Shown: positions 54,545 through 64,000 of the stretch, piece after piece
How the letters are laid out: every line of letters begins with the position of its first letter
Numbering within the stretch: position 1 is the first letter of the stretch
Source: DATBFU01 sp035498405
Lineage (GTDB): Bacteria; Acidobacteriota; Thermoanaerobaculia; UBA5066; Gp7-AA6
Assembly: GCA_035498405.1 (NCBI GenBank)
Contig: DATKAE010000062.1
Span: 18,888-82,887, forward strand
Direction: 5' to 3'
DNA: 64,000 nt
Program-made: the position numbers and the translations under genes
The notes under the pieces: generated by a model
The model's input: the letters and a program-made list of their open reading frames with translations, nothing else
The model's database searches: none
What the model was told of the DNA's origin: nothing

Positions 54545-55495
54545 ATGATTTACGAAAACATCCTCGGCACCATCGGCAATACTCCGGTCGTCAAGATCAA
54601 TCACCTCGCTCCCGCCGGCGTCTCGCTGTACGTCAAGTGCGAGGCCTTCAATCCCCTCTCTTCGGTCAAGGACCGCCTCGCGATCGGCATCATCGAAGAC
54701 GCCGAGCGGCGCGGAACGTTGAAGCCCGGACAGACGGTCATCGAGGCGACCTCCGGCAATACGGGAATCGCGCTCGCCATGGTCTGTGCGGTGAAGGGCT
54801 ATCCCTTCGTGGCGATCATGTCCGACAGCTTCTCGGTCGAGCGCCGGAAGCTGATGCGGATTCTGGGCGCCAAGGTGATTCTCTGGCCCGCGGCCGAGCG
54901 CGGGACCGGCATGGTCAAGAGGGCGGAGGAGCTGGCCAAGAAGAACGGCTGGTTTCTCGCCCGTCAATTCGAGAACGAGGCGAACCCCGAGTATCACCGG
55001 AATACGACGGGCCCCGAGATCATCCGCGACTTCGTCGGGCGGCGGCTCGACTGGTGGGTGACGGGCTACGGGACCGGCGGAACGCTCACGGGTGCCGGCG
55101 ACATGATCCGGAAGGCGCGCCCCGAAACCAAGATCGCCGTCGTCGAGCCGGAGGGCGCCGCGCTGCTCAAGGGGCAGGAATGGAAGCCCCACAAGATCCA
55201 GGGCTGGACGCCGGACTTCATTCCGGCGGTGTTGAACCGCAAGGGTTTCGACGAAATCATCACCGTGACCGACATCGAGGCGCGCGACGCGGCGCGCGAG
55301 CTCGCCTCGAAGGAAGGCATCTTCTGCGGCATCTCCTCCGGCGGCACTTTCGCCGGAGCCCTCAAGGTCGCCGCGAAGGCAGGCAAGGGAGCCTCGATCC
55401 TCGCCATGCTGCCGGACACGGGCGAGCGGTATCTCTCGACGATCCTCTTCGAAGGGATCAACGAAGGGACCGACGAGGTGCCGGGAACGGCGTAG
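54545..55495 (+). CDS. cysK: Cysteine synthase (O-acetylserine sulfhydrylase)
   Basis: A 316-residue PLP enzyme that makes cysteine from O-acetylserine and sulfide. It begins MIYENILGTIGNTPVVKI. PLP-Lys42 is in NPLSSVKDRLA, substrate loop TSGNTGIALA, phosphate loop GTGGTLTG, and ISSGG near the C-terminus. Ribosome-binding site AAAGGA lies about 10 bases upstream. No riboswitch-like or clear operator structure was seen in the 222-base upstream region, apart from a GC-rich inverted repeat near 54474-54489. Confidence 0.95.
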   Translation: MIYENILGTIGNTPVVKINHLAPAGVSLYVKCEAFNPLSSVKDRLAIGIIEDAERRGTLKPGQTVIEATSGNTGIALAMVCAVKGYPFVAIMSDSFSVERRKLMRILGAKVILWPAAERGTGMVKRAEELAKKNGWFLARQFENEANPEYHRNTTGPEIIRDFVGRRLDWWVTGYGTGGTLTGAGDMIRKARPETKIAVVEPEGAALLKGQEWKPHKIQGWTPDFIPAVLNRKGFDEIITVTDIEARDAARELASKEGIFCGISSGGTFAGALKVAAKAGKGASILAMLPDTGERYLSTILFEGINEGTDEVPGTA

Positions 55496-55514
55496 GGGCC
55501 GCTCTCGCCGGGGC

Positions 55515-57815
55515 CTACTCGAAGTATCCGGTCACGTCGACGATGACGTCCGCGGTGCCCGACGGCTGGACGCAGCGGACCTGGAACACGCGGCCGGGCG
55601 CGAGCGGCACGATCACGTTGTTGGCCCGCGTCTGGCCCGCGCGGTAGTTCAGCGTCGAGGTCGGGGGCACGGCCGGGCCCGGGTAGACCGTCAGGTGACC
55701 CCCGGAGGAGGGGCCGGCGACCGTGACGTTGACCGCGAGGGCCATGGCCGACGCCGGAATGCCGCAAAGAGGATTGACGGCGAAGGCGCGTGGGACTCCG
55801 GCTGACAGCGAGGGGCCTCCATACGGGCCAAGGACCTGGCGCGTGTCGGCCAGCCGGCAGGGAGCAATCGTGTTCAGGTTCGTCGCCACGGGCAGACAGG
55901 CGGAGAATTCGGACGTGTTTCCCGCGGCATCGGTTGCCGTCGCGGTGAGGCTTGCGGGCAGGAACACGTCGGCGTTGATCTCGAAGGCAGCGTCACCGTT
56001 GCCGTCCGTCATCACTTGCGCCGAGCCGAGAAAGAACTCGCCCTCGCCGTTGCCGGAAGGATCGCAATCGGACGAGCTGTAAAGGTCGATCCGAAACGGG
56101 GAGCCGGGGGCGGACTGGAGCGTTCCGGCCACCGTTCGCGGCCCGCTGGCCGGCACCTGGGAAACGAGCACCGGGAAGTTCTGAAGCCCGTTCGGGCCGG
56201 AGTCGGCGTCGCCGGCGTCGTTGTCCGTCACTCCCGCCGGCGCGAGATCGATTCCCAGGCCCCCGTTGCCGAAGATTCGGCTCACGATCTCGTTGCCCGT
56301 CCCGCTCTCGACGAAGACACCGCTGCCCAGGTTGTGGGCGATGAGGTTGGGCTCGCCGACGCCGACGCCACCGATCGCGTTACCGCTCGCCCCGGCCTCG
56401 ATCGAGACACCGTGCCCGCCGTTTCCCGCGATCGTTCCCGCTTCGCCGACGCCAATCGAGTTTCCAAAGAGGTGGTTGCCCGTCGTCGTGGCGTCCGCGA
56501 TCCGCACGCCGTTGCCCGCGTTTCCGCCGATGAAGTTGGGCATGAAGGGAAACGTTCCGCCCACATCGTTGCTCGTGGCGCCGTCGTTGAGCTGGACTCC
56601 GTCTTTCTGGTTTGCGAGCGGGCTTCCGGTCGAGTCGATGCCGACCCAGTTCCCGTAGACCCGGTTGCCGGACGCCCCGCTGCGCAGGCGAATCCCGTTG
56701 GCGCCGTTGCCCGCGACCACGTTGCGATCCCACGGGTTGCCCGAGATGCCTCCCTGGCTGCCGATTGTGTTGTTGTTTGCGCCGGAGACCAGAATGCCGT
56801 CGAGCATGTTTCCGATCGGAGCTATCCCCGAAGCGCTGACCCCGACGAGGTTCGATCGCACCAGGCTCGCGGCCGCGCCATTGACGAGAAGGATTCCGTT
56901 TCCCGCATTTCCGGAGACTAGGTTCCAGTCGATCTGGGTCCCCGACGCCCCGTTGACCTCGATCCCGTCCCCGCCATTCGGGAGAGGCTGCAGACCATCG
57001 GTTCCGATGCGGTTCGCGAAGATTCTCGTCGAGACCGCTCCTCCCGACACGAGAACGCCGTTGCCCAGGTTCTCGGTGATCAGGTTGTACGGAGTGGGTG
57101 CACCCTCAACAGTAGGGCCTCCGCCAATGAAGTTACCGGTGCCGCTTTCGACGACGATCCCGTTGCCGAGATTCGCCCAGACTCTGTTTCCCCAAACATT
57201 GTTCGCGCTGGATCCCATGCCGCTAATCAGGATTCCGACGCTGTTTCCAGCAATACGATTCCCCCGGACGCTGTTTCCAACCGCTCCGGTTATCCAGACC
57301 CCAGCAGAGGCGTTTCCCTGCAGCGGCCACCCAGAAGGGCTCGCCCCGATGACGTTGCCCGCTATCTCGACGCCGCTGACCGACTGGAGCACGATGCCGT
57401 TGCCGCCCCTTCCCAGAAAATCCGACCGAAAGCGGCTGATTGCGAGTCCGCCGACGCCGGAGGAATCCGAGCCGGCCCAGAACCGCAGACCGTCGACACC
57501 CGTCCCGGCCTGGGCGCCGCTGATCTCGATCACCGGAGTACCAGAGTAGCCAGGCTGGCTGAATCCGTCGATAGACACCAAATCGGTGACTGGCGGAAGT
57601 GGCAGGAGCGGTGAAATCGTGTGGACGTCGGAGCCCGGGATGTTGAACCGGATGTCGTCGAATCCGGGGCTTCCATTGGCATCGAGAAGCGCCTGACGCA
57701 GGGACCCGAAACCGGAGTCATTCGTGTTGGTGACCGTGAAAGTCGCCGCCCGAGCCGGACTACCTGCGAGCGCGAGCGCCAGGATGCCTGAGAAGAGAGC
57801 CCGGCGCCGCGGCAC
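55515..57815 (-). CDS. Secreted parallel beta-helix protein with GYF-type C-terminal domain
   Basis: A 766-residue exported protein. I chose GTG 57815 because a signal peptide follows directly (RRRALFSGILALALAGSPARA). It starts ATFTVTNTNDSGFGSLRQALLDAN, typical of CSLREA-type surface proteins. Residues about 90-560 are right-handed beta-helix turns with many NxI.GN, GNGI and GVWI steps. A short Ig-like stretch (TVAGTLQSAPGSPFRIDLYSS to ATATDAAGNTSEF) follows, then the shared C-terminal domain (NTIAPCRLADTR to DVTGYFE). Possibly polysaccharide-binding. Downstream of the acyl-CoA dehydrogenase on the same strand. Confidence 0.82.
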   Translation of the reverse strand: MPRRRALFSGILALALAGSPARAATFTVTNTNDSGFGSLRQALLDANGSPGFDDIRFNIPGSDVHTISPLLPLPPVTDLVSIDGFSQPGYSGTPVIEISGAQAGTGVDGLRFWAGSDSSGVGGLAISRFRSDFLGRGGNGIVLQSVSGVEIAGNVIGASPSGWPLQGNASAGVWITGAVGNSVRGNRIAGNSVGILISGMGSSANNVWGNRVWANLGNGIVVESGTGNFIGGGPTVEGAPTPYNLITENLGNGVLVSGGAVSTRIFANRIGTDGLQPLPNGGDGIEVNGASGTQIDWNLVSGNAGNGILLVNGAAASLVRSNLVGVSASGIAPIGNMLDGILVSGANNNTIGSQGGISGNPWDRNVVAGNGANGIRLRSGASGNRVYGNWVGIDSTGSPLANQKDGVQLNDGATSNDVGGTFPFMPNFIGGNAGNGVRIADATTTGNHLFGNSIGVGEAGTIAGNGGHGVSIEAGASGNAIGGVGVGEPNLIAHNLGSGVFVESGTGNEIVSRIFGNGGLGIDLAPAGVTDNDAGDADSGPNGLQNFPVLVSQVPASGPRTVAGTLQSAPGSPFRIDLYSSSDCDPSGNGEGEFFLGSAQVMTDGNGDAAFEINADVFLPASLTATATDAAGNTSEFSACLPVATNLNTIAPCRLADTRQVLGPYGGPSLSAGVPRAFAVNPLCGIPASAMALAVNVTVAGPSSGGHLTVYPGPAVPPTSTLNYRAGQTRANNVIVPLAPGRVFQVRCVQPSGTADVIVDVTGYFE
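55518..55883 (-). other. Shared C-terminal GYF-type domain, copy 5 (most diverged)
   Basis: Contains APCRLADTR, GGPSLSAGVPRAFAV, PLCGIPASAMALAVNVTV, LTVYPGP, NYRAGQTRANN, RCVQPSGT and VDVTGYFE. All three conserved Cys remain, but CDQ is CVQ and the last residue is Glu. Confidence 0.8.
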
Positions 57816-57841
57816 AGCCCGATACTCCGTGGCGCGGTACC

Positions 57842-59740
57842 TCAGACCGTCGCCAGTTCCTTCTCTTCCGAAACGGCCGCTGAGGCAGTGAAGCGCTCCA
57901 GCGCCTCGGCCGGGACGAGGCCCGACTCGAGCCACTGGTGCTCGCCGTCCAGGATCCGGCGGGCCGTCGCGTACTTCGCCACGTCGTCGTTCGAGCGCAT
58001 CGCCCGGAAGAGCTCCGCGATGCGGCGGCGGGTCATGCGGCAGAAGATGTCGGCGAGCTCCACCGCGCGGCCCCCCTCGGGCTTGCTCGCCTTCCGGACC
58101 TGCTGGGCGCGGCTGACCGCGGCGGACATCGCGAAAAGATCCGCCCCGATGTCCACCGCCCGGAAGAGGAGCGCCTGCCGCTTCTCGAGCTTCGGTCCAT
58201 GGCGCGCCATCATGTGGAAGAGGGCTCGGGCGAGGTGCCGGGTCGTCCGCTCGAGGTACCGGACGTGGGCGGCGAGCGGGCCGAACTCGGCAAAGCGCGG
58301 GGCGCGGCCCCAGCCGAGCCAGCGCGTCGGGTACCACTTCGCGTAGAAGCCGACGAAGCGCGGCAGGGCCTTGCCGAGCTTCTGTGACGTCGGAATCTTC
58401 GGATTGAACAGGTCGCCCGCGACCGCCAGGTGCCGGTCGAGCGCCTCGCGGGCGATGAAGAGCCGCATGATCTCGGAGGAGCCCTCGAAGATCAGGTTGA
58501 TGCGGAAGTCGCGCATCATGCGCTCGACGGGGATCCCCTTCTCCCCGCGGGCCCGCAGAGAATCGGCCGTCTCGTAGCCCCGGCCGCCTCGGATCTGCAT
58601 CGTCCGGTCGATGAGCTTCCAGCCTTCCTCGGTATTCCACATCTTGGCGACCGCCGCCTCGAGCCGGATGTCGCGGTCTCCCATGTCGGCCATGGAGGAA
58701 GAAAGGTCGGACACGGCATCCATCGCGAAGGTCGTCGCGGCCATCTCGGCCAGCAGCTGCGCGATCGCGTCATGCTTCCCGATCGGCTGGCCCCACTGGA
58801 CCCGCTCGTTGGACCAGACGCGGCAGACCTCCAGACAACGCTTCGCGAACGCGGCGCACGTGGCGGGCAGCGTCAGCCGCCCGGTGTTCAAGGTGACGAG
58901 GGCGAGCTTCAGTCCCCGCCCCTCGGCCAGGAGCAGGTTCTCCTTCGGCACCCGGACGTTGGTGAAGCGGATCACGCCGTTCTCGATGGCTTTCAGTCCC
59001 ATGAAGTGGCAGCGAACGACGACCTCGACACCCGGCCACTCCTTCTCCACGATGAATGCCGAGATCTTCTTCGTGTCCGGATGACGCGCCATGACGACGA
59101 AGAGCTCGGCGAGCGTCCCGTTGGTGCACCAGAGTTTCTCGCCGTTCAAGACGTAGTCCCCTTCGGGGGTGCGTGTCGCGGTCGTCGAGAGGTTGGCGGG
59201 ATCGGAGCCGACGTGCGGCTCGGTCAACGCGAAGGCGGAGATCGCCCCCTTGGCCAGCCGCGGGAAGTACTTCTTCTTCTGCTCCTTCGTTCCGAAAAGC
59301 TTCAGGGGCTGCGGCACGCCGATCGACTGATGCGCCGAAAGCAGAGCGATGAGGTTCCCGTCCCAGCTCGAGATGAGCTTCATGATTTCGCCGTACTCGC
59401 GCTGGGTGAAGCCGAGGCCGCCGTACTCCTTCGGGACTTTCATGCCGAAGGCGCCGAGCTCGGCCAGCCGCTTCACGACCTCCGGCGGGACCTTCCCCTC
59501 GCGGTCGATTCGGTCCGCATCGACCTCTTCCGCCAGGAACTTCGCCATGGCGTCGTAGAACGACCGAAACTCCGGCCGCTCCGCCGGCGTCTCGGGGAAG
59601 GGGTGAACGAGGTCGAGGCGATAGTTGCCGAGGAAGAGCTCCTTGAGGAAACTCGGGGCCTTCCACTCGGTCTCGCGGGCCTCCTCGGCGACGCGCCGGG
59701 CCTCGGCTTCACTGACAGGTTTCTTCGGATCCTCGCCCAT
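57842..59740 (-). CDS. Acyl-CoA dehydrogenase, long form (VLCAD/ACAD9-like)
   Basis: A 632-residue flavoenzyme of beta-oxidation with a C-terminal extension of about 180 residues, as in very-long-chain acyl-CoA dehydrogenases. Motifs: MKVPKEYGGLGFTQREYGEI, FALTEPHVGSDPANL, YVLNGEKLWCTNG, QIRGGRGYE and FEGSSEI; the Glu in EGSSEI is the likely catalytic base. The C-terminal helical extension may mediate membrane contact or dimer formation. There is no electron-transfer flavoprotein gene nearby. Confidence 0.92.
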   Translation of the reverse strand: MGEDPKKPVSEAEARRVAEEARETEWKAPSFLKELFLGNYRLDLVHPFPETPAERPEFRSFYDAMAKFLAEEVDADRIDREGKVPPEVVKRLAELGAFGMKVPKEYGGLGFTQREYGEIMKLISSWDGNLIALLSAHQSIGVPQPLKLFGTKEQKKKYFPRLAKGAISAFALTEPHVGSDPANLSTTATRTPEGDYVLNGEKLWCTNGTLAELFVVMARHPDTKKISAFIVEKEWPGVEVVVRCHFMGLKAIENGVIRFTNVRVPKENLLLAEGRGLKLALVTLNTGRLTLPATCAAFAKRCLEVCRVWSNERVQWGQPIGKHDAIAQLLAEMAATTFAMDAVSDLSSSMADMGDRDIRLEAAVAKMWNTEEGWKLIDRTMQIRGGRGYETADSLRARGEKGIPVERMMRDFRINLIFEGSSEIMRLFIAREALDRHLAVAGDLFNPKIPTSQKLGKALPRFVGFYAKWYPTRWLGWGRAPRFAEFGPLAAHVRYLERTTRHLARALFHMMARHGPKLEKRQALLFRAVDIGADLFAMSAAVSRAQQVRKASKPEGGRAVELADIFCRMTRRRIAELFRAMRSNDDVAKYATARRILDGEHQWLESGLVPAEALERFTASAAVSEEKELATV

Positions 59741-59795
59741 GCAGAAATGAAAACTTTACAACATCGGGGGGCATTTTGGTGCCGTCGGGCGGCCG

Positions 59796-61178
59796 CTACG
59801 GCTTCTCGTATCGGTCCTTGTAGAAGGCGTCGATCTTCGCGCGTTCCTCCGGCGACAAGCCCTTCAACCAGCCGTGCGGCGGCGCCGCGAGCGCGCCTCG
59901 GATCACGGCGAGCACGGCTTCGTCGCCATGCGCCGCTTCGCGCGCCTGCGGAATGAACCGCGTGTAGAAGTTCTCGGCGACCTCGAAGAAGCCGTGCCAT
60001 TGAACGAAGTCCGGGCCCTGCATCGAGGCGCCCATGCGCGCCCGCCGGCCCTCGTGGTGCCAGAGTCGATAGAAGGTCCACTCGATCTCGTCGTCGAAGG
60101 GGGTGGGCGACACCTTTCCGGCCTTCTTCAACGCCTCCATGATCTTCTGCGCCGGCTCCGCGAATTTCGTGTTCCAGAGGTCGACCGTGTCGTCGAAGTT
60201 TCGGTAGAAGGCGTTGACGAAATCCCCGCCGTGGCAGTGCGAGCAGACTTCCTTCATCGCCGCGCGCTTCTCCTCCCAGTGCTCGAGCTTCTTGGACACG
60301 ACCGGCCGCAGGGTCCAGGAGATCCTAGCGCCCACGTCGTGCGTCGACTTCTGGCCCCGCGTGGCCGACATGTGGCAGGTCGAGCACGTGGGCGCGGCCG
60401 TGTAGTCGACACCGAGCACCCAGGACGGGGAGTCCAGGTGCATCAAGTTGATCTGGGTCTGGTAAGCGATACCGTGCTTGCTCTCGGCGTAGATCTCGGC
60501 CTGCGGGTGGTCGGGCCCCAGGTGGCACTTTCCGCAGACTTCGGGCTGCCGCGCCATGGCCTTCGAGAAGGCGTGGCGGCTGTGGCAGGCCGTGCAGGCG
60601 CCGCGCGTGCCGTCTAAATTGATCCGGCCGATTCCGGTGTTCGGCCACGTATTGGGGTCGATGGCCGGCGCCCCGGAGGCGGTCTTCCGGATCGAGCCGT
60701 CGGCGTTTCGCAGCAGCGTCACGGTCGAGCCGTGGCACTGCCAGCAGCCATTGACCGCGGCCAAACGCCCCTCGACGATCTCGCCCAGGATGTTGTCGAG
60801 CGATCCGATGAATTTCGCGGCCTCGGCATGGTGGCTGTGCTGGAACTCGGCGGCGATGTCCCCGTGGCAGTTCGCGCAGTTGCCGGGTGTGACGACGGTG
60901 ACGATGGTCACCCCCTCGTGCAGGAAGGCGCCCGGATCCTTTGCGTCGGCCCCGTGACAGTCCTGGCAGGTGACGCCCTGGCGCGCATGGCCGCTGCCGC
61001 GCCACTGCGCGACGATCCCGGGTGTCGCCCGCTCGTGACAGGTAATGCAGGTCTGCTTCTCGGCGCTCGCCGACGCGGCGGCAGGCGCCCGGGCCAGGGC
61101 GCGACTCGGAGCGGCCGCGGCCAGGGTGAGCACCACGACGGCAGCAACGAAGATCAGGCGCGATGGATGACGCGGCAT
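59796..61178 (-). CDS. Octaheme c-type cytochrome, hydroxylamine-oxidoreductase-like
   Basis: A 460-residue periplasmic protein with a signal peptide (LIFVAAVVVLTLAAAAPSRA) and eight CxxCH haem sites starting at residues 44, 71, 101, 145, 195, 215, 265 and 312. The segment CGKCHLGPDHPQAEIYAESKHG and the C-terminal WHHEGRRARMGASMQGPDFVQWHG are typical of the HAO family. HAO oxidises hydroxylamine or hydrazine, but relatives reduce nitrite or hydroxylamine. Whether the cross-linking Tyr of true HAO is present could not be decided. Ribosome-binding site GGGAGG lies 5 bases before ATG. No redox partner gene adjoins it. Confidence 0.9.
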   Translation of the reverse strand: MPRHPSRLIFVAAVVVLTLAAAAPSRALARAPAAASASAEKQTCITCHERATPGIVAQWRGSGHARQGVTCQDCHGADAKDPGAFLHEGVTIVTVVTPGNCANCHGDIAAEFQHSHHAEAAKFIGSLDNILGEIVEGRLAAVNGCWQCHGSTVTLLRNADGSIRKTASGAPAIDPNTWPNTGIGRINLDGTRGACTACHSRHAFSKAMARQPEVCGKCHLGPDHPQAEIYAESKHGIAYQTQINLMHLDSPSWVLGVDYTAAPTCSTCHMSATRGQKSTHDVGARISWTLRPVVSKKLEHWEEKRAAMKEVCSHCHGGDFVNAFYRNFDDTVDLWNTKFAEPAQKIMEALKKAGKVSPTPFDDEIEWTFYRLWHHEGRRARMGASMQGPDFVQWHGFFEVAENFYTRFIPQAREAAHGDEAVLAVIRGALAAPPHGWLKGLSPEERAKIDAFYKDRYEKP

Positions 61179-61257
61179 GGGCGCCTCCCGTCAGACACAA
61201 AATCCGGCCCGATTCTAGCTCCAGCGCCGTACCGGGGCGCCGCATTCGGCATTACGC

Positions 61258-61998
61258 TTGCCCTTTGTGCCAAACAAGTACCTCTCCTACGACGAAGAAC
61301 GTGCGCCCCGCGTGCGCGAGATGTTCTCTCGCATCGCCGGCCGCTACGACCTCGTCAACGACGTGATGAGCCTCGGCCTGCACCGAAAGTGGAAGCGGGA
61401 GACGGTCGGGCTGGCTCTTCGTGGGATTCCGCGGGCCCGCCGGACGCTCGACCTCTGTTGCGGCAGCGGCGACATGTCGTTCCTCGCCGAGGAGCACGGG
61501 GCCGCGGCGGTCACGGGAGCGGATTTCACCCTTCCGATGCTCGCCGTCGCCCGCCGGCGCAAGATCTCCGAAGGGCGCAAGAGCGCCTTCGTCCAGGCGG
61601 ACGCCCTCGAGCTGCCGTTCCCGGACAGGACCTTCGACGCGATCACCGTCGGCTACGGCCTGCGAAACATCGCGGACCTGCGGGCGGCGCTCTCCGAGAT
61701 GCGCCGCGTGCTCGCTCCCGGGGGACGAGTCGCGATCCTCGACTTCGGGAAACCCGCCAACCCGGTCGTGCGGGCGCTCTACTCCGTCTATCTCCGAGCC
61801 GCCATGCCGATCATCGGCTGGCTCTTCCACGGCGACCCGGACACCTACCGCTACATCCCCGAGTCCCTCGAGCGCTTCCCGGCGCAGCGCGGTGTCGAGC
61901 CGATGATGCGGGATGCGGGATTCGATAACGCCCGGCACGAGAACCGTTTGCTCGGTGCGATGGGGATCAACCTCGGGGAGGCGCCCGCTTCGCGATAG
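61258..61998 (+). CDS. menG: Demethylmenaquinone/ubiquinone methyltransferase MenG/UbiE
   Basis: A 246-residue SAM-dependent C-methyltransferase that completes menaquinone (or ubiquinone). Motifs: VREMFSRIAGRYDLVNDVMSLGLHRKWK, LDLCCGSGDMSFL (SAM loop) and ITVGYGLRNIADL. The start is TTG 61258 or GTG 61267 and neither has a ribosome-binding site. Followed after 14 bases by ettA. The quinone type cannot be told from this gene alone. Confidence 0.93.
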   Translation: MPFVPNKYLSYDEERAPRVREMFSRIAGRYDLVNDVMSLGLHRKWKRETVGLALRGIPRARRTLDLCCGSGDMSFLAEEHGAAAVTGADFTLPMLAVARRRKISEGRKSAFVQADALELPFPDRTFDAITVGYGLRNIADLRAALSEMRRVLAPGGRVAILDFGKPANPVVRALYSVYLRAAMPIIGWLFHGDPDTYRYIPESLERFPAQRGVEPMMRDAGFDNARHENRLLGAMGINLGEAPASR

Positions 61999-62012
61999 AC
62001 TCCGCCGTTCCG

Positions 62013-63695
<1,683 letters not shown>

Positions 63696-63843
63696 GCACG
63701 GGCCGTAGGCCCCGCTTCGAGCCGGTTGGGGTCAGTCGGCTAGCCCACCTCCGGACGAATTGGCGCAAAATCGGACAAACGTCTCCGTGCGCCGCTCGAG
63801 GGCCGTTGGCCGCTGCGGCGCTCCGGAGCGACAAGGAGGAGTC

Positions 63844-64000
63844 ATGCGCTCGATTCTTCGCTTCGCCGCCCTTGGACTTTTTCTCGCCGTGATGCCGGCG
63901 GCTCCTGTCTTGGCTCAGGAGGAGCCGGAGGTGATTCTCAACTGGGGGGCGCCTCTGCTCTGGAGCCCGGCGGCCGTCAACGCTCCAGCTCGCGAGGCCC
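63844..64000 (+). CDS. Secreted protein, N-terminal fragment
   Basis: ATG 63844 follows AAGGAGGAGTC, an excellent ribosome-binding site. The first 24 residues are a signal peptide (ILRFAALGLFLAVMPAAPVLA, cleavage before QEEPEV). The mature part begins VILNWGAPLLWSPAAVNAPA and runs off the right edge. Not identifiable from this fragment. Confidence 0.75.
   Translation, partial: MRSILRFAALGLFLAVMPAAPVLAQEEPEVILNWGAPLLWSPAAVNAPAREA

Noticed and set aside
63700..63712. Hairpin GGGCC-GTA-GGCCC after ettA as a terminator
   Set aside because: A five-pair stem with a 3-base loop and no following T-tract is expected by chance here.

Overview
This is high-GC DNA packed with genes from a Gram-negative bacterium. 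The dcw cluster has a MurE with the meso-DAP signature DNPR. There are also an HtrB/LpxL-type lipid acyltransferase, a SurA-like periplasmic chaperone and many signal peptides and lipoboxes, so an outer membrane is very likely. Secreted proteins with SBBP propellers, Thr/Pro-rich linkers and a common C-terminal domain, plus ThyX and an octaheme cytochrome, suggest an environmental lineage such as Acidobacteriota. That placement is an inference from gene content; the window has no rRNA to confirm it. No prophage, insertion sequence or CRISPR array was seen.

Layout. 1-5.4 kb (minus) holds a MacAB-type export cluster: a periplasmic adaptor, three consecutive FtsX-fold permeases and the start of a second adaptor. 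5.5-8.9 kb holds tRNA-Arg(ACG) beside tadA, whose product modifies that tRNA, then tRNA-Ser(CGA), a NatAB-like exporter and tRNA-Glu(CTC) followed by two decayed partial copies. 9.1-10.3 kb has a two-domain lipoprotein and a small DUF454-like membrane protein. 10.5-26.6 kb (minus) is a complete, mostly overlapping cell-wall and division cluster in the order mraZ-rsmH-ftsL-ftsI-murE-murF-mraY-murD-ftsW-murG-murC-ftsQ-ftsA-ftsZ. A promoter and four 10-bp-phased MraZ boxes lie upstream. 26.8-32.4 kb (minus) is a cysteine desulfurase-mfd-SurA-like group.

32.5-39.1 kb (plus) carries an acyl-CoA dehydrogenase homologue, a double-domain ThyX, an unrecognised operon (39-aa peptide, 131-aa protein, TPR protein), a low-complexity lipoprotein and a second TPR-like protein. 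39.2-57.8 kb is an accessory region. In it, five secreted proteins with different N-terminal folds (SBBP propeller, 14-repeat Vgb-like propeller, an unknown beta-rich domain, a PQQ sugar-dehydrogenase propeller and a beta-helix) end in the same domain of about 120 residues finishing in GYF. Between them lie a LigD-type primase-polymerase, a probably leaderless ArsR regulator with an operator over its start codon, two radical SAM enzymes, a lipid acyltransferase, an M64 metallopeptidase and cysteine synthase. 57.8-64 kb has a long acyl-CoA dehydrogenase, an octaheme HAO-like cytochrome, MenG/UbiE methyltransferase, the ABC-F factor EttA and the start of a secreted protein.

The most unusual points are the shared C-terminal domain; an rsmH whose conserved N-terminus has no standard in-frame start codon and sits next to a slippery heptamer in exactly the right frame; the split-motif double ThyX; and the leaderless ArsR gene.
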